Shown here one piece after another: positions 47,024 to 55,648 of a DNA stretch of 64,000 nucleotides. Each line of letters opens with the position of its first letter. Position 1 is the stretch's first letter. The notes beneath the pieces are model-generated. The model was not told the DNA's origin. It was given only the letters and a program-made list of their open reading frames with translations, and ran no database searches. The stretch comes from DASWZN01 sp036404435. GTDB lineage: Bacteria; Acidobacteriota; Terriglobia; Bryobacterales; Bryobacteraceae. Where the stretch lies: positions 62,001 through 126,000 of the forward strand of contig DASWZN010000039.1 of NCBI GenBank assembly GCA_036404435.1, written 5' to 3'. Position numbers and translations under genes: made by a program.

Positions 47024-47764
47024 ATGGTAAGGTCCATGGGCAATCCTATCGGCGAAAAGGTCCCCCGCGGTGTGGCAGCGGATCTGTCAACCTCCGCACC
47101 GGAGTATGTTTCCAACTCCGCCACCCGCGTGATCGCCTCCATGCTGGGCGTCCTCCTTGGCATAAGCTCCATCAACCATGGCATCCTGGAGACCCTGCAG
47201 GGTAATCGCCCCACCCCGGGCCTTGTGGTGAAAGCCCTCGGCTCCGGTTACAGCTGGACGGTGTGGACCCAAGGCAGCGAGCCCGCCTTCACCCTCGTCC
47301 CTAACTTCCTCCTGACAGGCCTGATCGCCACCTTCATCGGCCTTCTAATGATCCTCTGGTCACTCCGCTTCCTCCAGAAGTCGTACGGTCCAACCGTTTT
47401 TCTTCTTCTTGGCGTTACTTCGTTTCTGACCGGCGGCGGCATGGCGCAGGTTCTGCTTTTCACTTTGAATTGGTTGGTTGCCACGCGCATTCGGGCATCG
47501 CTCAGACTCTGGCGTTGGTTGATCCCAAGCCCTCTATGCCGCGTCCTGGGCGGAATCTGGCGATGGACCCTGGCAGCGGCGACCATCCTGTTCCTGTCAG
47601 CGTTGGAAATCGCGGTGATCGGCTATATTCCTGGCGTCCCCAGTCAGCCCGAACTCCTCCGCAGGATACTCATGTTCCAGCTTGCGCCAGCTATCGTCCT
47701 CTCGTTGCTTTTGACGTTCCTCTCTGGTTTCGCGCACGACATCGAGGTTCGTAGGAGTGCCTAA
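47024..47764 (+). CDS. Integral membrane protein of unknown function
   Basis: A 246-residue protein with about six helices (ATRVIASMLGVLLGISSINHGI, FLLTGLIATFIGLLMILWSL, PTVFLLLGVTSFLTGGGMAQVLLFTLNWLVA, WTLAAATILFLSALEIAVIGYI, LAPAIVLSLLLTFLSGFA). AAGGACCTACC precedes the ATG at 47024; longer readings from 46910 lack a ribosome site. No family name can be given. Confidence 0.7.
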   Translation: MVRSMGNPIGEKVPRGVAADLSTSAPEYVSNSATRVIASMLGVLLGISSINHGILETLQGNRPTPGLVVKALGSGYSWTVWTQGSEPAFTLVPNFLLTGLIATFIGLLMILWSLRFLQKSYGPTVFLLLGVTSFLTGGGMAQVLLFTLNWLVATRIRASLRLWRWLIPSPLCRVLGGIWRWTLAAATILFLSALEIAVIGYIPGVPSQPELLRRILMFQLAPAIVLSLLLTFLSGFAHDIEVRRSA

Positions 47765-48375
47765 CCGGCCGCCAGAATCGTCCAAAGCGGAAGCCGCATT
47801 CAAAAACCGGGCACTGCGGAGGTATTGGTCGGTAATTGGTCAGGCTGGACCCGCCCGAAGGGACCGGCCAACTTGCGCCGACACCGAGCGCCAAATCGCA
47901 GGCACCAAACCGGCAAAGCCATCTGTCCGCGTGGCCGATCTCCGGTGTTGCTTCGAGCTGTAGGCAAGATCACGCGCCAACTGGAACCTGGGCCGGAGGT
48001 CGAGTTGACGTGTCACGCCCTACCCTCGGATTGAATTGACGCGTGGTTGTCCCGAAGTCCCGTTGTGGGAAGTTCCCGGCGTGCCGAGCCGATTCGGATC
48101 AGATCACGTCACGCTAGCCCGGAAGAAGCCAGCGGCAGAGAAGCCCGTCCCTGGCGGGACCCTGGGCAGACGAGGCCGAGTCCAGTCTGGACTATCCAGT
48201 CTGGATGATCAAGAGCTGGCGGCGTGTCATAGGACTCCAGGAAACCGAGAAGCAAAATGGAAATCCCGGCCCACGTTCTTGTAAAGCTGCTTCGGTGGCC
48301 GTACAATCGATTCCGGCCAGGGAGCAGAAATTGGGAAATTCCGGGTTAACGCTCTCAATCGAGACAGCACGGGGC
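47765..48375. other. Non-coding stretch with promoter block D
   Basis: No supported gene. Right end carries promoter block D (48282-48351) and, just before it (48232-48269), a partial copy of the hairpin part (CTCCAGGA...AATCCCGG). Confidence 0.5.
48282..48351 (+). promoter_or_regulatory. Promoter/5'-leader block, copy D
   Basis: TACAAT at 48302-48307 followed by CGATTCCGGCCAGG and, 15 bases on, GAAATTCCGGG. The order matches copies A, B and C, although the hairpin is weaker. The DUF3857 gene starts 68 bp after the -10 box. Confidence 0.5.
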
Positions 48376-50373
48376 ATGACTACTGGAAGCTGCCTTCTTC
48401 GCCGCGTCCTCTGGTGGTTGGCGGCCGGCGCGGTGCTCAGCGGGCCCGCCTCAGCAGCCGACTGGCTGCCGGTCACGGACGCCGAACGAAACCTGAACGC
48501 CCCAAAAGTAGAGAAGGACGCTCCGGCAGAAGTTCTCCTCTGGCGGGTCCATGTGGAGCGGAACGAAGCCTGGCTTTTCTCCAGCACCGTCTACCAGCAC
48601 TACATCCGTATCAAGCTCTTTAACCACTTCGGCTGTCAGAGTCAGGGATCGGTGCGCCTTCCGGCCAGCGCCGAGGGGACGGTGAGCGGACGGACCATCA
48701 AGCTCGACGGCAGGGTCCTGCCCCTCGCCAAGTCCGCCATCTCGATTCGCGATGCGGTGGTCTACCGCGGTCTCAAATCGAGGGTAGTGACCTTTGCGCT
48801 GCCCGGCCTCGAGCCCGGAGACATCATCGAGTACAAATGGACCGAGAACGCCTACGACTTCGAGCCGACCCTGTGGAGTGACTTCGGTTGGAGTTACGCG
48901 CCCTGCGTGCGTCTGCAGCTCTCACGGGATATTCCGGTAGAGCAGGTCACGTACTTCATACGCGGACTTTCGACCATCGGGCCGTCTCCGGTAACGCTGA
49001 ACGCCGTGCCCTTTCAGACCGAGCTTCCATCGCTGAAGAAGGGCAAGGGCGGCTTCTACACCGTGTCCATGGAGGACGTGCCTGCCGCCGCGGACGAGCC
49101 GATGATGCCGCCGGAAGCTCAAGCCAAGCCCTGGCTCCTGCTCCACTACATCTTCTACGAAAAGACGCCGGAGCAGTACTGGAAGGGCATAGGCAAAGAC
49201 ACCTTCGGACTGGGGAAGCGCGTTCTCAAGCCGGATGCCGACATCCGGCGAGCCGCAGCCGAGGCCGTCGGCGGCGCGACGGATCCCCAGGACCAACTGG
49301 CCCGCATCGCGCTCTATTGCCGCGCTAAGATCAAGAGCTTGGCCGCCGGCGACGTGACCGAGCAGCAGCGCCGGAAAGCGAGACAGAGCTGGTTCCCCGG
49401 CGACGTCCTCAAGCGCGGGCTTGGCACGGATTCCGAGGTGAACGTTTTGTTCGCCGCGCTCGCCGCCGCCGCCAGATTTGACGCGCGGCTGGCGATGGTG
49501 GCCGACCGGGGCGACATTCCTTTCAGACCGGCGCTGGTAGACGCGGACCTGTTGCCACGCGCCGCCACCGCGGTTAAGCTGGGCGGGGTCTGGAGCTTCT
49601 GGAACGCGGCGGATCGCGAGTTGCCCCCGGACACGCTGCCTTGGCAGGCTGAGGGCGTCCTGGCGCTGATCGGCGATCCCGATACGCCCTTGTTCGTGCC
49701 GACCCCGTTCTCCGGCCCGGAGAAGTCCGTGACATCGCGGACGGCGTCTTTCGAACTCAAGGAGGACGGCACTCTCCAGGGAACAGTGCGCCTGACCTAT
49801 AGCGGACATGACGCGGCCCAGCGCCGCAAGGAGTGGAAGACGGAGTCCGCGGCCAAGAGGGAGGAGAGCGTCCGCGAGGCGGTACGGAAGCAGTACGACG
49901 CTGCTCAGCTGTCCGAAGTCAGGGTCGAGAATGCCGACGGCGCCGAACGGCCGCTCGAGTGCTCCTACTTGGTAACGATCCCTGGGTACGCGCAGAAGAC
50001 CGGCAAGCGCATGTTTTTGCAGATGGACTACTTCGACCGCGGCCAACCGGCGCGCTTCGCGGCCAACTCTCGCCGCTATCCGGTGTTCTTCGACTACGCC
50101 TGGACGGAAGAGGATCAAGTCATCGTGAAGGTTCCGCCCGGTTACAGCTTGGAGAGTCCCGAGGCCCCCGGCCCGGTCGACCTGGGTGAAATCGGGTCCT
50201 ATGAAGTCACCGTCATGGCCGGCGCAGGCAAGTTGGTACAACAACGCAAACTGGTGTTCGCGCACGGCGGCCGGCTCGTTTTCCCCGTGGCCGCATACCC
50301 GCAGCTCAAGCAGGCCTTCGACGCGATCCACGAAGGCGACCAGCACGCGCTGGCGCTCCGGCAAACCGACTGA
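48376..50373 (+). CDS. Exported DUF3857 / transglutaminase-like protein
   Basis: A 665-residue protein with a signal peptide (RRVLWWLAAGAVLSGPASAADW), an N-terminal DUF3857 domain (about 40-230; VHVERNEAWLFSSTVYQHYIRIKLFN, PGLEPGDIIEYKWTENAYDF) and a transglutaminase-like core (about 300-390). In the core the usual GxCxDxA cysteine position reads GLGTDSEVNVLFAALAAAARFDARLAM, so the catalytic cysteine appears to be missing. The C-terminus is beta-rich. DUF3857/transglutaminase proteins are common and poorly understood exported proteins of Bacteroidetes and Acidobacteria. Start chosen at 48376, where the signal peptide begins. Confidence 0.87.
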   Translation: MTTGSCLLRRVLWWLAAGAVLSGPASAADWLPVTDAERNLNAPKVEKDAPAEVLLWRVHVERNEAWLFSSTVYQHYIRIKLFNHFGCQSQGSVRLPASAEGTVSGRTIKLDGRVLPLAKSAISIRDAVVYRGLKSRVVTFALPGLEPGDIIEYKWTENAYDFEPTLWSDFGWSYAPCVRLQLSRDIPVEQVTYFIRGLSTIGPSPVTLNAVPFQTELPSLKKGKGGFYTVSMEDVPAAADEPMMPPEAQAKPWLLLHYIFYEKTPEQYWKGIGKDTFGLGKRVLKPDADIRRAAAEAVGGATDPQDQLARIALYCRAKIKSLAAGDVTEQQRRKARQSWFPGDVLKRGLGTDSEVNVLFAALAAAARFDARLAMVADRGDIPFRPALVDADLLPRAATAVKLGGVWSFWNAADRELPPDTLPWQAEGVLALIGDPDTPLFVPTPFSGPEKSVTSRTASFELKEDGTLQGTVRLTYSGHDAAQRRKEWKTESAAKREESVREAVRKQYDAAQLSEVRVENADGAERPLECSYLVTIPGYAQKTGKRMFLQMDYFDRGQPARFAANSRRYPVFFDYAWTEEDQVIVKVPPGYSLESPEAPGPVDLGEIGSYEVTVMAGAGKLVQQRKLVFAHGGRLVFPVAAYPQLKQAFDAIHEGDQHALALRQTD

Positions 50374-50601
50374 GAGCCGAACGCTACCGCGGGCCTCCGG
50401 CCGATCGAACCGGTACTGACCGAGGCAGGACTCCGCGCCCTCCAGGACCTCAGCCGTTTCGGAGTTTTCGGTTGATGCCCTTGCCCACCCGAGGTAAGGT
50501 CCAGGTGGCTTCCGCTATTACCCGTTTCCGGCAAGCGGTGTATTAATATACCCCCAATGGTCCGCACAGCATTAACAGGCATCCTTCTTTGAGGAGGACT
50601 C

Positions 50602-51612
50602 ATGGCCGCTTCCGATTTCGACCAGGCGCAGGCAGCGCGATTCGCGCGTCTGGCCCTCGATTGCGTGCACAAGGAGTATCCCAACAAGATCGCCCATTCC
50701 ATGAACTCCGACTCGGACGCGAGGCCGCCCCGTGAGCTCACGCCGGCTTTCTACGGCTGCTACGACTGGCACTCCTCCGTGCACGGGCATTGGCTCCTGG
50801 TGCGACTGGTCCGCTTCTTCCCGCAGGCGCCGTTCTCCGCGGAAGCCCGCGAGGCCTTGGCACGGAGCTTCACGCCCGCCAACATCGCGCAGGAAGTGAA
50901 GTACCTGAACGCGGAAGGCCGCGCCGCGTTCGAGCGGCCCTACGGCCTCGCATGGCTGCTGCAACTGGCGGCGGAGCTGAAAGAGTGGGAAGATCCCCAA
51001 GCCAAGCACTGGTCCGCGACGCTCGCGCCGCTGGAGCAAGCAGTCGTCGCGCGCCTATCCGCGTGGCTGCCCAAACTCGACCACCCCATCCGCACCGGCG
51101 AGCACAACAACACGGCGTTCAGCATGGGCCTCATGCTCGACTATGCGCGCACCGCCGGCAACGCCGAGTTCGGCAAGCTGGTCGATGAGCGTGCGCGCCA
51201 CTACTACCTGAAGGACCGTGGCTGCCCGGTGAATTACGAGCCTTCGGGTGAGGATTTCCTCTCTCCCTGCCTGGCCGAAGCGGACCTGATGCGGCGTGTC
51301 ATGCCGGCCGGGCAGTTCGGGATGTGGTTCCGGGTCTTTATCGAGCGCCTCAACTTAGAGCCAACCACCGTTCCCGACCTCACCGATCCCAAGCTGTACC
51401 ACCTCGCGGGCCTGAACTTGAGCCGCGCCTGGATGATCGAGGGGATTCTCTCTGTGGTGGCGGCCACCGACGGTCGCGGGGCGGCGATGGCGGACTTGGC
51501 GGGCCGTCTCCGCAAAGCCGGCCTCGATAGCATCAAAAGCGAGCACTACGAGGGCGGTCACTGGCTCGGAACCTTCGCGGTCTACCTGGTCACAGGCCGG
51601 GGGCTGAAATGA
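50602..51612 (+). CDS. DUF2891 family protein
   Basis: A 336-residue protein of the DUF2891 family: LTPAFYGCYDWHSSVHGHWLLVRL near the N-terminus, RPYGLAWLLQLAAEL, GEHNNTAFSMGLMLDYAR, YEPSGEDFLSPCLAEADLMRRVM and YEGGHWLGTFAVYLVTG. The fold is an (alpha/alpha) toroid like those of glycan-active enzymes; conserved His and Glu residues could be catalytic, but no reaction is established. GAGGAGGACTC precedes the ATG. Confidence 0.9.
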   Translation: MAASDFDQAQAARFARLALDCVHKEYPNKIAHSMNSDSDARPPRELTPAFYGCYDWHSSVHGHWLLVRLVRFFPQAPFSAEAREALARSFTPANIAQEVKYLNAEGRAAFERPYGLAWLLQLAAELKEWEDPQAKHWSATLAPLEQAVVARLSAWLPKLDHPIRTGEHNNTAFSMGLMLDYARTAGNAEFGKLVDERARHYYLKDRGCPVNYEPSGEDFLSPCLAEADLMRRVMPAGQFGMWFRVFIERLNLEPTTVPDLTDPKLYHLAGLNLSRAWMIEGILSVVAATDGRGAAMADLAGRLRKAGLDSIKSEHYEGGHWLGTFAVYLVTGRGLK

Positions 51613-51958
51613 AAATCGCCGGGTGGGGTCTGGCAACCTGGCGCGTTGCGGAACGGGCCCCTGTTCCAGACAATGTTGGCTCACGTCACGGTGACGTGCC
51701 ACGCCCAACCCGCTCGCGATCCGCGTAGGCTCTCGGCCAGCCGCGTGGATGTGGCGGGAATGTGAGCAATCAGCACGCGGAAGCCACACGCCCCAACCGG
51801 AAGTTGCATGTGAGGAAAAGCAGTTGTGACGATACTATTCCGGCGCAACGCCGCCGTCGGCTGCAGCCGCCATCAGACAGCGCCGAAGAACACGAGAAAC
51901 CCCTGGTGGCGACCACGGGGGACCGAACGGAAGTCAGGCAGGAGTGAGCCGATTAACG
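51613..51958. other. Non-coding stretch
   Basis: No supported gene and no clear regulatory element. The inverted repeat CACGTCACGGTGACGTG (about 51693-51709) could form a hairpin after the DUF2891 gene. Confidence 0.45.
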
Positions 51959-52385
51959 TCACTTGAAACGCAGCTCGCGCGTTTGGCTTACCGCCGGTGC
52001 GGGGATCGCGTACGCTGTGTGGGCCGCTGACGGATGGTTCACCTTCGATCGCCGCCCTTCCTGCTGAATGCGCTTGTGCGCCTCCCCCCAGGAAGGAAGT
52101 TCCTCGCCAGCTTGCGTCCAGTGAACCAGAGCAGCTTCGTCACACCAGTTAAGCAGGCTTCGCATGGTCGGCCCGTGGGGTTTCGCATGCATGAATGCCT
52201 TCACCGAATCCTCGGACGACCAAGTCGTGCCGGTCCAGAACGTGTTCCGGCGGTCCCGCAGCAGTTTGACCGCGAGGTTCCCGTCGGCTCTCGCAGCTTG
52301 CCGAGCAATCCGCAACGTCTGAATAACGAGCGGGCACATAGGACCACGACCGAACGCGCAGACGCGTAATGGAAACGAATGGCAT
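51959..52385 (-). pseudogene. Frameshifted DUF3291-like (monooxygenase-related) gene
   Basis: ATG at 52385, behind GAGAGGGAACC, reads MPFVSITRLRVRSWSYVP, then runs out of frame. The other frame continues from about 52335 as LVIQTLRIARQAARADGNLAVKLLRDRRNTFWTGTTWSSEDSVKAFMHAKPHGPTMRSLLNWCDEAALVHWTQ to the stop at 51959. One extra G in the run CCCGCTC would explain it. The complete protein would be about 140 residues, of the DUF3291/antibiotic-monooxygenase-like group with conserved WxxxxxMxxFM and HW motifs. Confidence 0.7.
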
Positions 52386-52688
52386 AGGTTCCCTCTCCCG
52401 CCTGAATACCTGTTTGCGGTCTCTAACGGTCAAACTCCGCGGCGACCACGCGGTCGCAAAGCCTCAGCTCCGGCTGCCAAGTCACAACCCCAGGTCCTGG
52501 CGCTTCCGGCAGGAATACGTCAATTATGCCAGAGAGGATTCTCCCTGACGCCGCAGGGTTTAGAAGCCACCCGAACAAGGGACGATAGGAGCCCGGCGAC
52601 GAGCGCGCCCTGAGGCCCTGATGCCGAGCGCAGTAACCCGTCGCAAAGCGAGCCCTTCAGTAGCCGCGCCTCTGCGTGTGACTTCCCA
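52386..52688. other. Non-coding stretch with a shared 43-bp repeat
   Basis: No supported gene. Contains 52539-52581, which matches 60556-60599. Confidence 0.5.
52539..52581 (+). repeat. Dispersed 43-bp repeat, copy 1
   Basis: TTCTCCC(C)TGACG, then AGGGTTTAGAAGCC and CCCG...CAAG, shared with 60556-60599 at roughly 80% of positions. In the other copy the right part forms a perfect hairpin; here that hairpin is eroded. Confidence 0.55.
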
Positions 52689-53117
52689 TCATGCCGCACT
52701 CCTCCAGGCCGAGCGAAGCGCTACGGTGCTGTGCCCACCGGGGGCTTCTGCGGTTTGAATTGCATAGCTGTGGTAAGCCCCAGAACCGTAGTCGTACAGC
52801 GTTATGGATCCGCCGCTGACACCGCCTTCGAAATTGCACATACTTCCGTGGTCGTACCCAGTGAACTGATCTCCGTCAATCTTCAACGACACTTGGTGCC
52901 TGTCTCCATAGTGGTACAACGAAAACTCCCTACGGTTGCCGCTTCCACTGAAAGCACAACCGTGCTCATAGTCGTACACGCTCACCTTGCGGTCATCGAC
53001 ATCTCCGCTTATGGATACGTGCCCACATGCTGAGCAGTCGTAGATTGAGGAGGCAGTGCGCCCTGAGATCAACCGGCCCGCAACGTAGGCCACGCATGCC
53101 CGAACACTCGGTGTCAT
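52689..53117 (-). CDS. YDYG-repeat protein
   Basis: A 142-residue protein containing about five imperfect repeats of some 14-24 residues built on YDY/YHYGD...F.G (VSVYDYEHGCAFSGSG, FSLYHYGDRHQVSLKIDG, FTGYDHGSMCNFEGGVSGG, ITLYDYGSGAYHSYAI). The alternation suggests a beta-roll or small beta-helix surface protein. No signal peptide is obvious. GGCGGAGACAAG precedes the ATG at 53117. Similar proteins are known to me only as hypothetical. Confidence 0.7.
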   Translation of the reverse strand: MTPSVRACVAYVAGRLISGRTASSIYDCSACGHVSISGDVDDRKVSVYDYEHGCAFSGSGNRREFSLYHYGDRHQVSLKIDGDQFTGYDHGSMCNFEGGVSGGSITLYDYGSGAYHSYAIQTAEAPGGHSTVALRSAWRSAA

Positions 53118-53472
53118 CTTGTCTCCGCCGTGGCGGCCTGCAACCTGGTGTGTGCCAGGGCCAAAAGGCGAGGGGCGAATTATTAACCGATTTTAACATC
53201 TATGGCGCCGATTGTCAAGCGCACTCGTTGTCCCGCAGTGTGGTTTTCCTCATCTATTTGAAACAAAAGATGCTACAGACGCCTTCCCCAACGGCCGCAT
53301 TCTCCTAATGAGCCGCTAGCCGGGCCGCATTGTGGTCGCATTTGGGGAGCGGTTTCCCGCGTCCGCGCACCACGGCCGTCACTCTGACCCAGGAATTCCT
53401 ACCGGTCACTTAGAGAAACACCCTGGACACCAAAGAGCAGGCCGCCCATCAGGACCCGTTGCGCGTACTGAC
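53118..53472. other. Non-coding stretch
   Basis: No supported gene. Relatively AT-rich around 53170-53290, upstream of the YDYG-repeat gene, so it should contain that gene's promoter. The right part leads into a truncated copy of the mobile cassette. Confidence 0.45.
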
Positions 53473-53652
53473 ATGGATAGGTTTTCCGCAGTGCTAAAGG
53501 TCATGGTCGATGCAGGCGCGCCGGCGTCCACGCGGCTCCGCGCCGCGGACATCGTGTTAGGGCACACGGCCAAGGCTATCGAGATCGAGGACATCGAGGC
53601 GCGCGTGGCGGCGTTGGAAGCAGCGACGTCCTTCGGTGAGCAACGGCGATGA
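53473..53652 (+). pseudogene. Truncated second copy of the HTH cassette gene
   Basis: A 59-residue frame (MDRFSAVLKVMVDAGAPASTRLRAADIVLGHTAKAIEIEDIEARVAALEAAT) that matches the C-terminal half of the HTH protein at 43051-43443, including the identical stretch AKAIEIEDIEARV. The N-terminal HTH is missing and replaced by unrelated sequence. Its stop overlaps the next ATG (53649), as in the intact cassette. Confidence 0.75.
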
Positions 53653-54087
53653 AGACCGTGCTCAGACGAATTCACCGGCTGGAGGATCAACTCGGGGCGC
53701 CGGACCGGGAGCGGCGGTGTCTTGTAATAGTGGCGTGCAATGCCGGCTGGGGTCTGGCCCTGGAATCAGGACGCCTGCATTCAGACCCTCGATCAATGCG
53801 GGTTTCTGCCCACTGGTCCGGTCGGCCTCGTGGATCTCGGCAATATTCCGGATGGCCTGGATGCGGAGGAGACAGAAAGGTTTCTGCGAGACAATGGCGC
53901 GGAGATCTGCGATCCCGGCGGTACTCGAGATTCTCGCGGGCCAGAATGCGCCGTCACCCACGCGAGTGAGGCCTGCACCCCGCAGGTGGTGTCCGGCGGC
54001 GGCACCGCGTTGCGGCGCGCCAACCAGACGAAGTCCGAACGGAGGCGGTTGGGTATACAATCGAAGGCGGCCCGGAAGCCGAAATAG
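53649..54087 (+). pseudogene. Frameshifted second small gene of the duplicated cassette
   Basis: From ATG 53649 one frame reads MKTVLRRIHRLEDQLGAPDRERRCLVIVACNAG; near 53757-53767 the protein-like frame changes and continues DACIQTLDQCGFLPTG...LVDLGNIPDGLDAEETERFLRDNGAEICD. Together they would form one protein with the RRIxRLE start typical of this cassette family, so a frameshift has broken the gene. The last 55 codons before the stop at 54087 look non-coding. Confidence 0.6.
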
Positions 54088-54098
54088 AAACCCTGGCT
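54036..54098 (+). promoter_or_regulatory. Promoter/5'-leader block, copy C
   Basis: ACGGAGGCGGTTGGG, then TACAAT (54056-54061), CGAAGGCGGCCCGG, GAAATAGAAACCCTGG. The order of the elements matches copy A almost base for base upstream of the -10 box. The next gene starts at 54255. Confidence 0.55.
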
Positions 54099-54254
54099 GA
54101 AATGCCGCCTGCCGGCCAGCATTGGCCGCCACCCGGAACAGGCAACGAGCCGTACCAGGGCGAGCCGCGATCGAAGGCTCGCGGCGATCAAACAGACCGT
54201 TGCACCGGTGAAGGTGACATCGACAAGCAGTATCCCAAATCGAGGAGACGACAT

Positions 54255-54653
54255 ATGAAGAGATTGCTTGTAGTTTCTTGCGTACTGGCGGCTGGGCTGG
54301 CCGCCCCGCTGTTCGGGGAGAAGGGCAATCAAGAAGGAAAGCTCTGGCTGGATGCCTGGCAGGTTGGGGCCGAGGCCAACGTGAACGTGAGCGGCACGTG
54401 GACGGCCAAGGGCTGGGGCAAGGTGACTCTGGAACAAAAGGAAGGGGCTCGGGAGCTCGCCGGCATGGGGGATGGCTGGGACGTGTTGGGCTGGGTGAGC
54501 GGCAACAGGGTGTATCTGATCTTCTCGTCTAAAGGAGTGGTCGGGTACTTGGCGGAGTTGACGGCAGACGGCCCCAACACACTGAATGGCGTCTACCGCA
54601 GCGGGTTGCGGTTCTCAGGCACAGCGACAAGGCCAATGCAGATGACCAAGTGA
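54255..54653 (+). CDS. Small exported protein
   Basis: A 132-residue protein with a signal peptide (MKRLLVVSCVLAAGLAAPLFG) and a beta-rich mature part (VNVSGTWTAKGWGKVTLEQKEGARELAGMGDGWDVLGWVSGNRVYLIF, LNGVYRSGLRFSGTATRPM) that resembles small lipocalin- or META-like barrels. CGAGGAGACG precedes the ATG at 54255. Preceded by promoter block C. Function unknown. Confidence 0.75.
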   Translation: MKRLLVVSCVLAAGLAAPLFGEKGNQEGKLWLDAWQVGAEANVNVSGTWTAKGWGKVTLEQKEGARELAGMGDGWDVLGWVSGNRVYLIFSSKGVVGYLAELTADGPNTLNGVYRSGLRFSGTATRPMQMTK

Positions 54654-54815
54654 CGGCGGGCGCAAGCAGCTTCTTGCTGTGGGGGGCGGAGTTGGGTACC
54701 TGTTGTTCGTGATCGCGAACAAGAGAAACGCGAGGAACCAGCCAGGGCTGCCCCGGCGCACTCCTTCGCGCGCGGCTGCGGCATCCGGCGGCTGGCCAGC
54801 CTGCAAAGCGAGCTT

Positions 54816-54833
54816 CCGATATCAGGTCATAAC
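54816..54833 (+). repeat. CCGATA-N7-ATAAC repeat, copy 3
   Basis: CCGATA TCAGGTC ATAAC, 163 bp after the exported-protein stop codon at 54653 and before a convergent small gene. Confidence 0.75.
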
Positions 54834-54881
54834 GGCCTGCTCTTGGACTGGCGGCAAAGGGGCAAAGCCCGGCTGGACTGG

Positions 54882-55118
54882 CTATTCGGCGGAGCCGCCG
54901 TCCCACTTGTGTTGCGGGTCCGGAACGAACGTCAGGTTGTCATGCGGGCGCAGGGCGACAAGCCAACCGCCTGGAATCTTGGCCCTGTAAATGACGAATT
55001 TGGCGGACGTGGTGTTGATTCGATTCGAAACCAGCTCGAAGGAAAGCAGCTTCTTTTCGAGTGCCGCTTCCCTTACTTGATGCCATGTGGCTGAGTCCTG
55101 TTCGAGAAGATCCAACAT
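54882..55118 (-). CDS. Small soluble protein
   Basis: A 78-residue protein with a helical start (MLDLLEQDSATWHQVREAALEKKLLSFELVSNRI) and a strand-rich end (GGWLVALRPHDNLTFVPDPQHKWDG). GGGAGAG precedes the ATG at 55118. The GGWLV...FVPDP.H pattern looks conserved but I cannot name the family. Confidence 0.6.
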   Translation of the reverse strand: MLDLLEQDSATWHQVREAALEKKLLSFELVSNRINTTSAKFVIYRAKIPGGWLVALRPHDNLTFVPDPQHKWDGGSAE

Positions 55119-55648
55119 GACGGCTCTCCCTTCCCCTGGTTCCGTAAACTATCAGGAGGCGGCCACGGAAGCCTCTCCCCGCCGCCCTCCAATGCTCCTC
55201 AGAGCAGGCCGCGGATGCCCCACGGCCTTACGCTTCTATCGAGATATAGCCGGCCAGGCAGTAACACGGAAGACGGCTGAGCATGTAGCCTGCCAGAGCT
55301 CAGCGGCCGGGCAATCCCCCTGTATTCAGTAGGTTGCTCTCCGACAGGCCTGAATTCGCCGCCTCGGGTAACGCTGGCGGGCTATAGCCTTTCCACCAGC
55401 CCTAGGGAGAAAAGGGTCTGATTTCAAGGCGGAATCTCCAGATGCTGAGCGGGAACCCGGCGTTGCGGTTTCCCTGCGGTCCACATAAACCCGAACGCGT
55501 CGTCCGACCAGAGCGGACACATTGGTAAGCGCTGCGCGACCAGACAGGACCGATTGATCCGCAAGAAGGTTCGGTATGCCGTCCCGGGGTCGGTGGTCAG
55601 AAGGGTTGTTTTCGGCAGCCACAGAGACTTCGCGATCTCACGAAAACC
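55119..55648. other. Non-coding stretch
   Basis: No supported gene or clear signal. It lies between a small gene reading away and the 3' end of the esterase operon. Confidence 0.5.
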
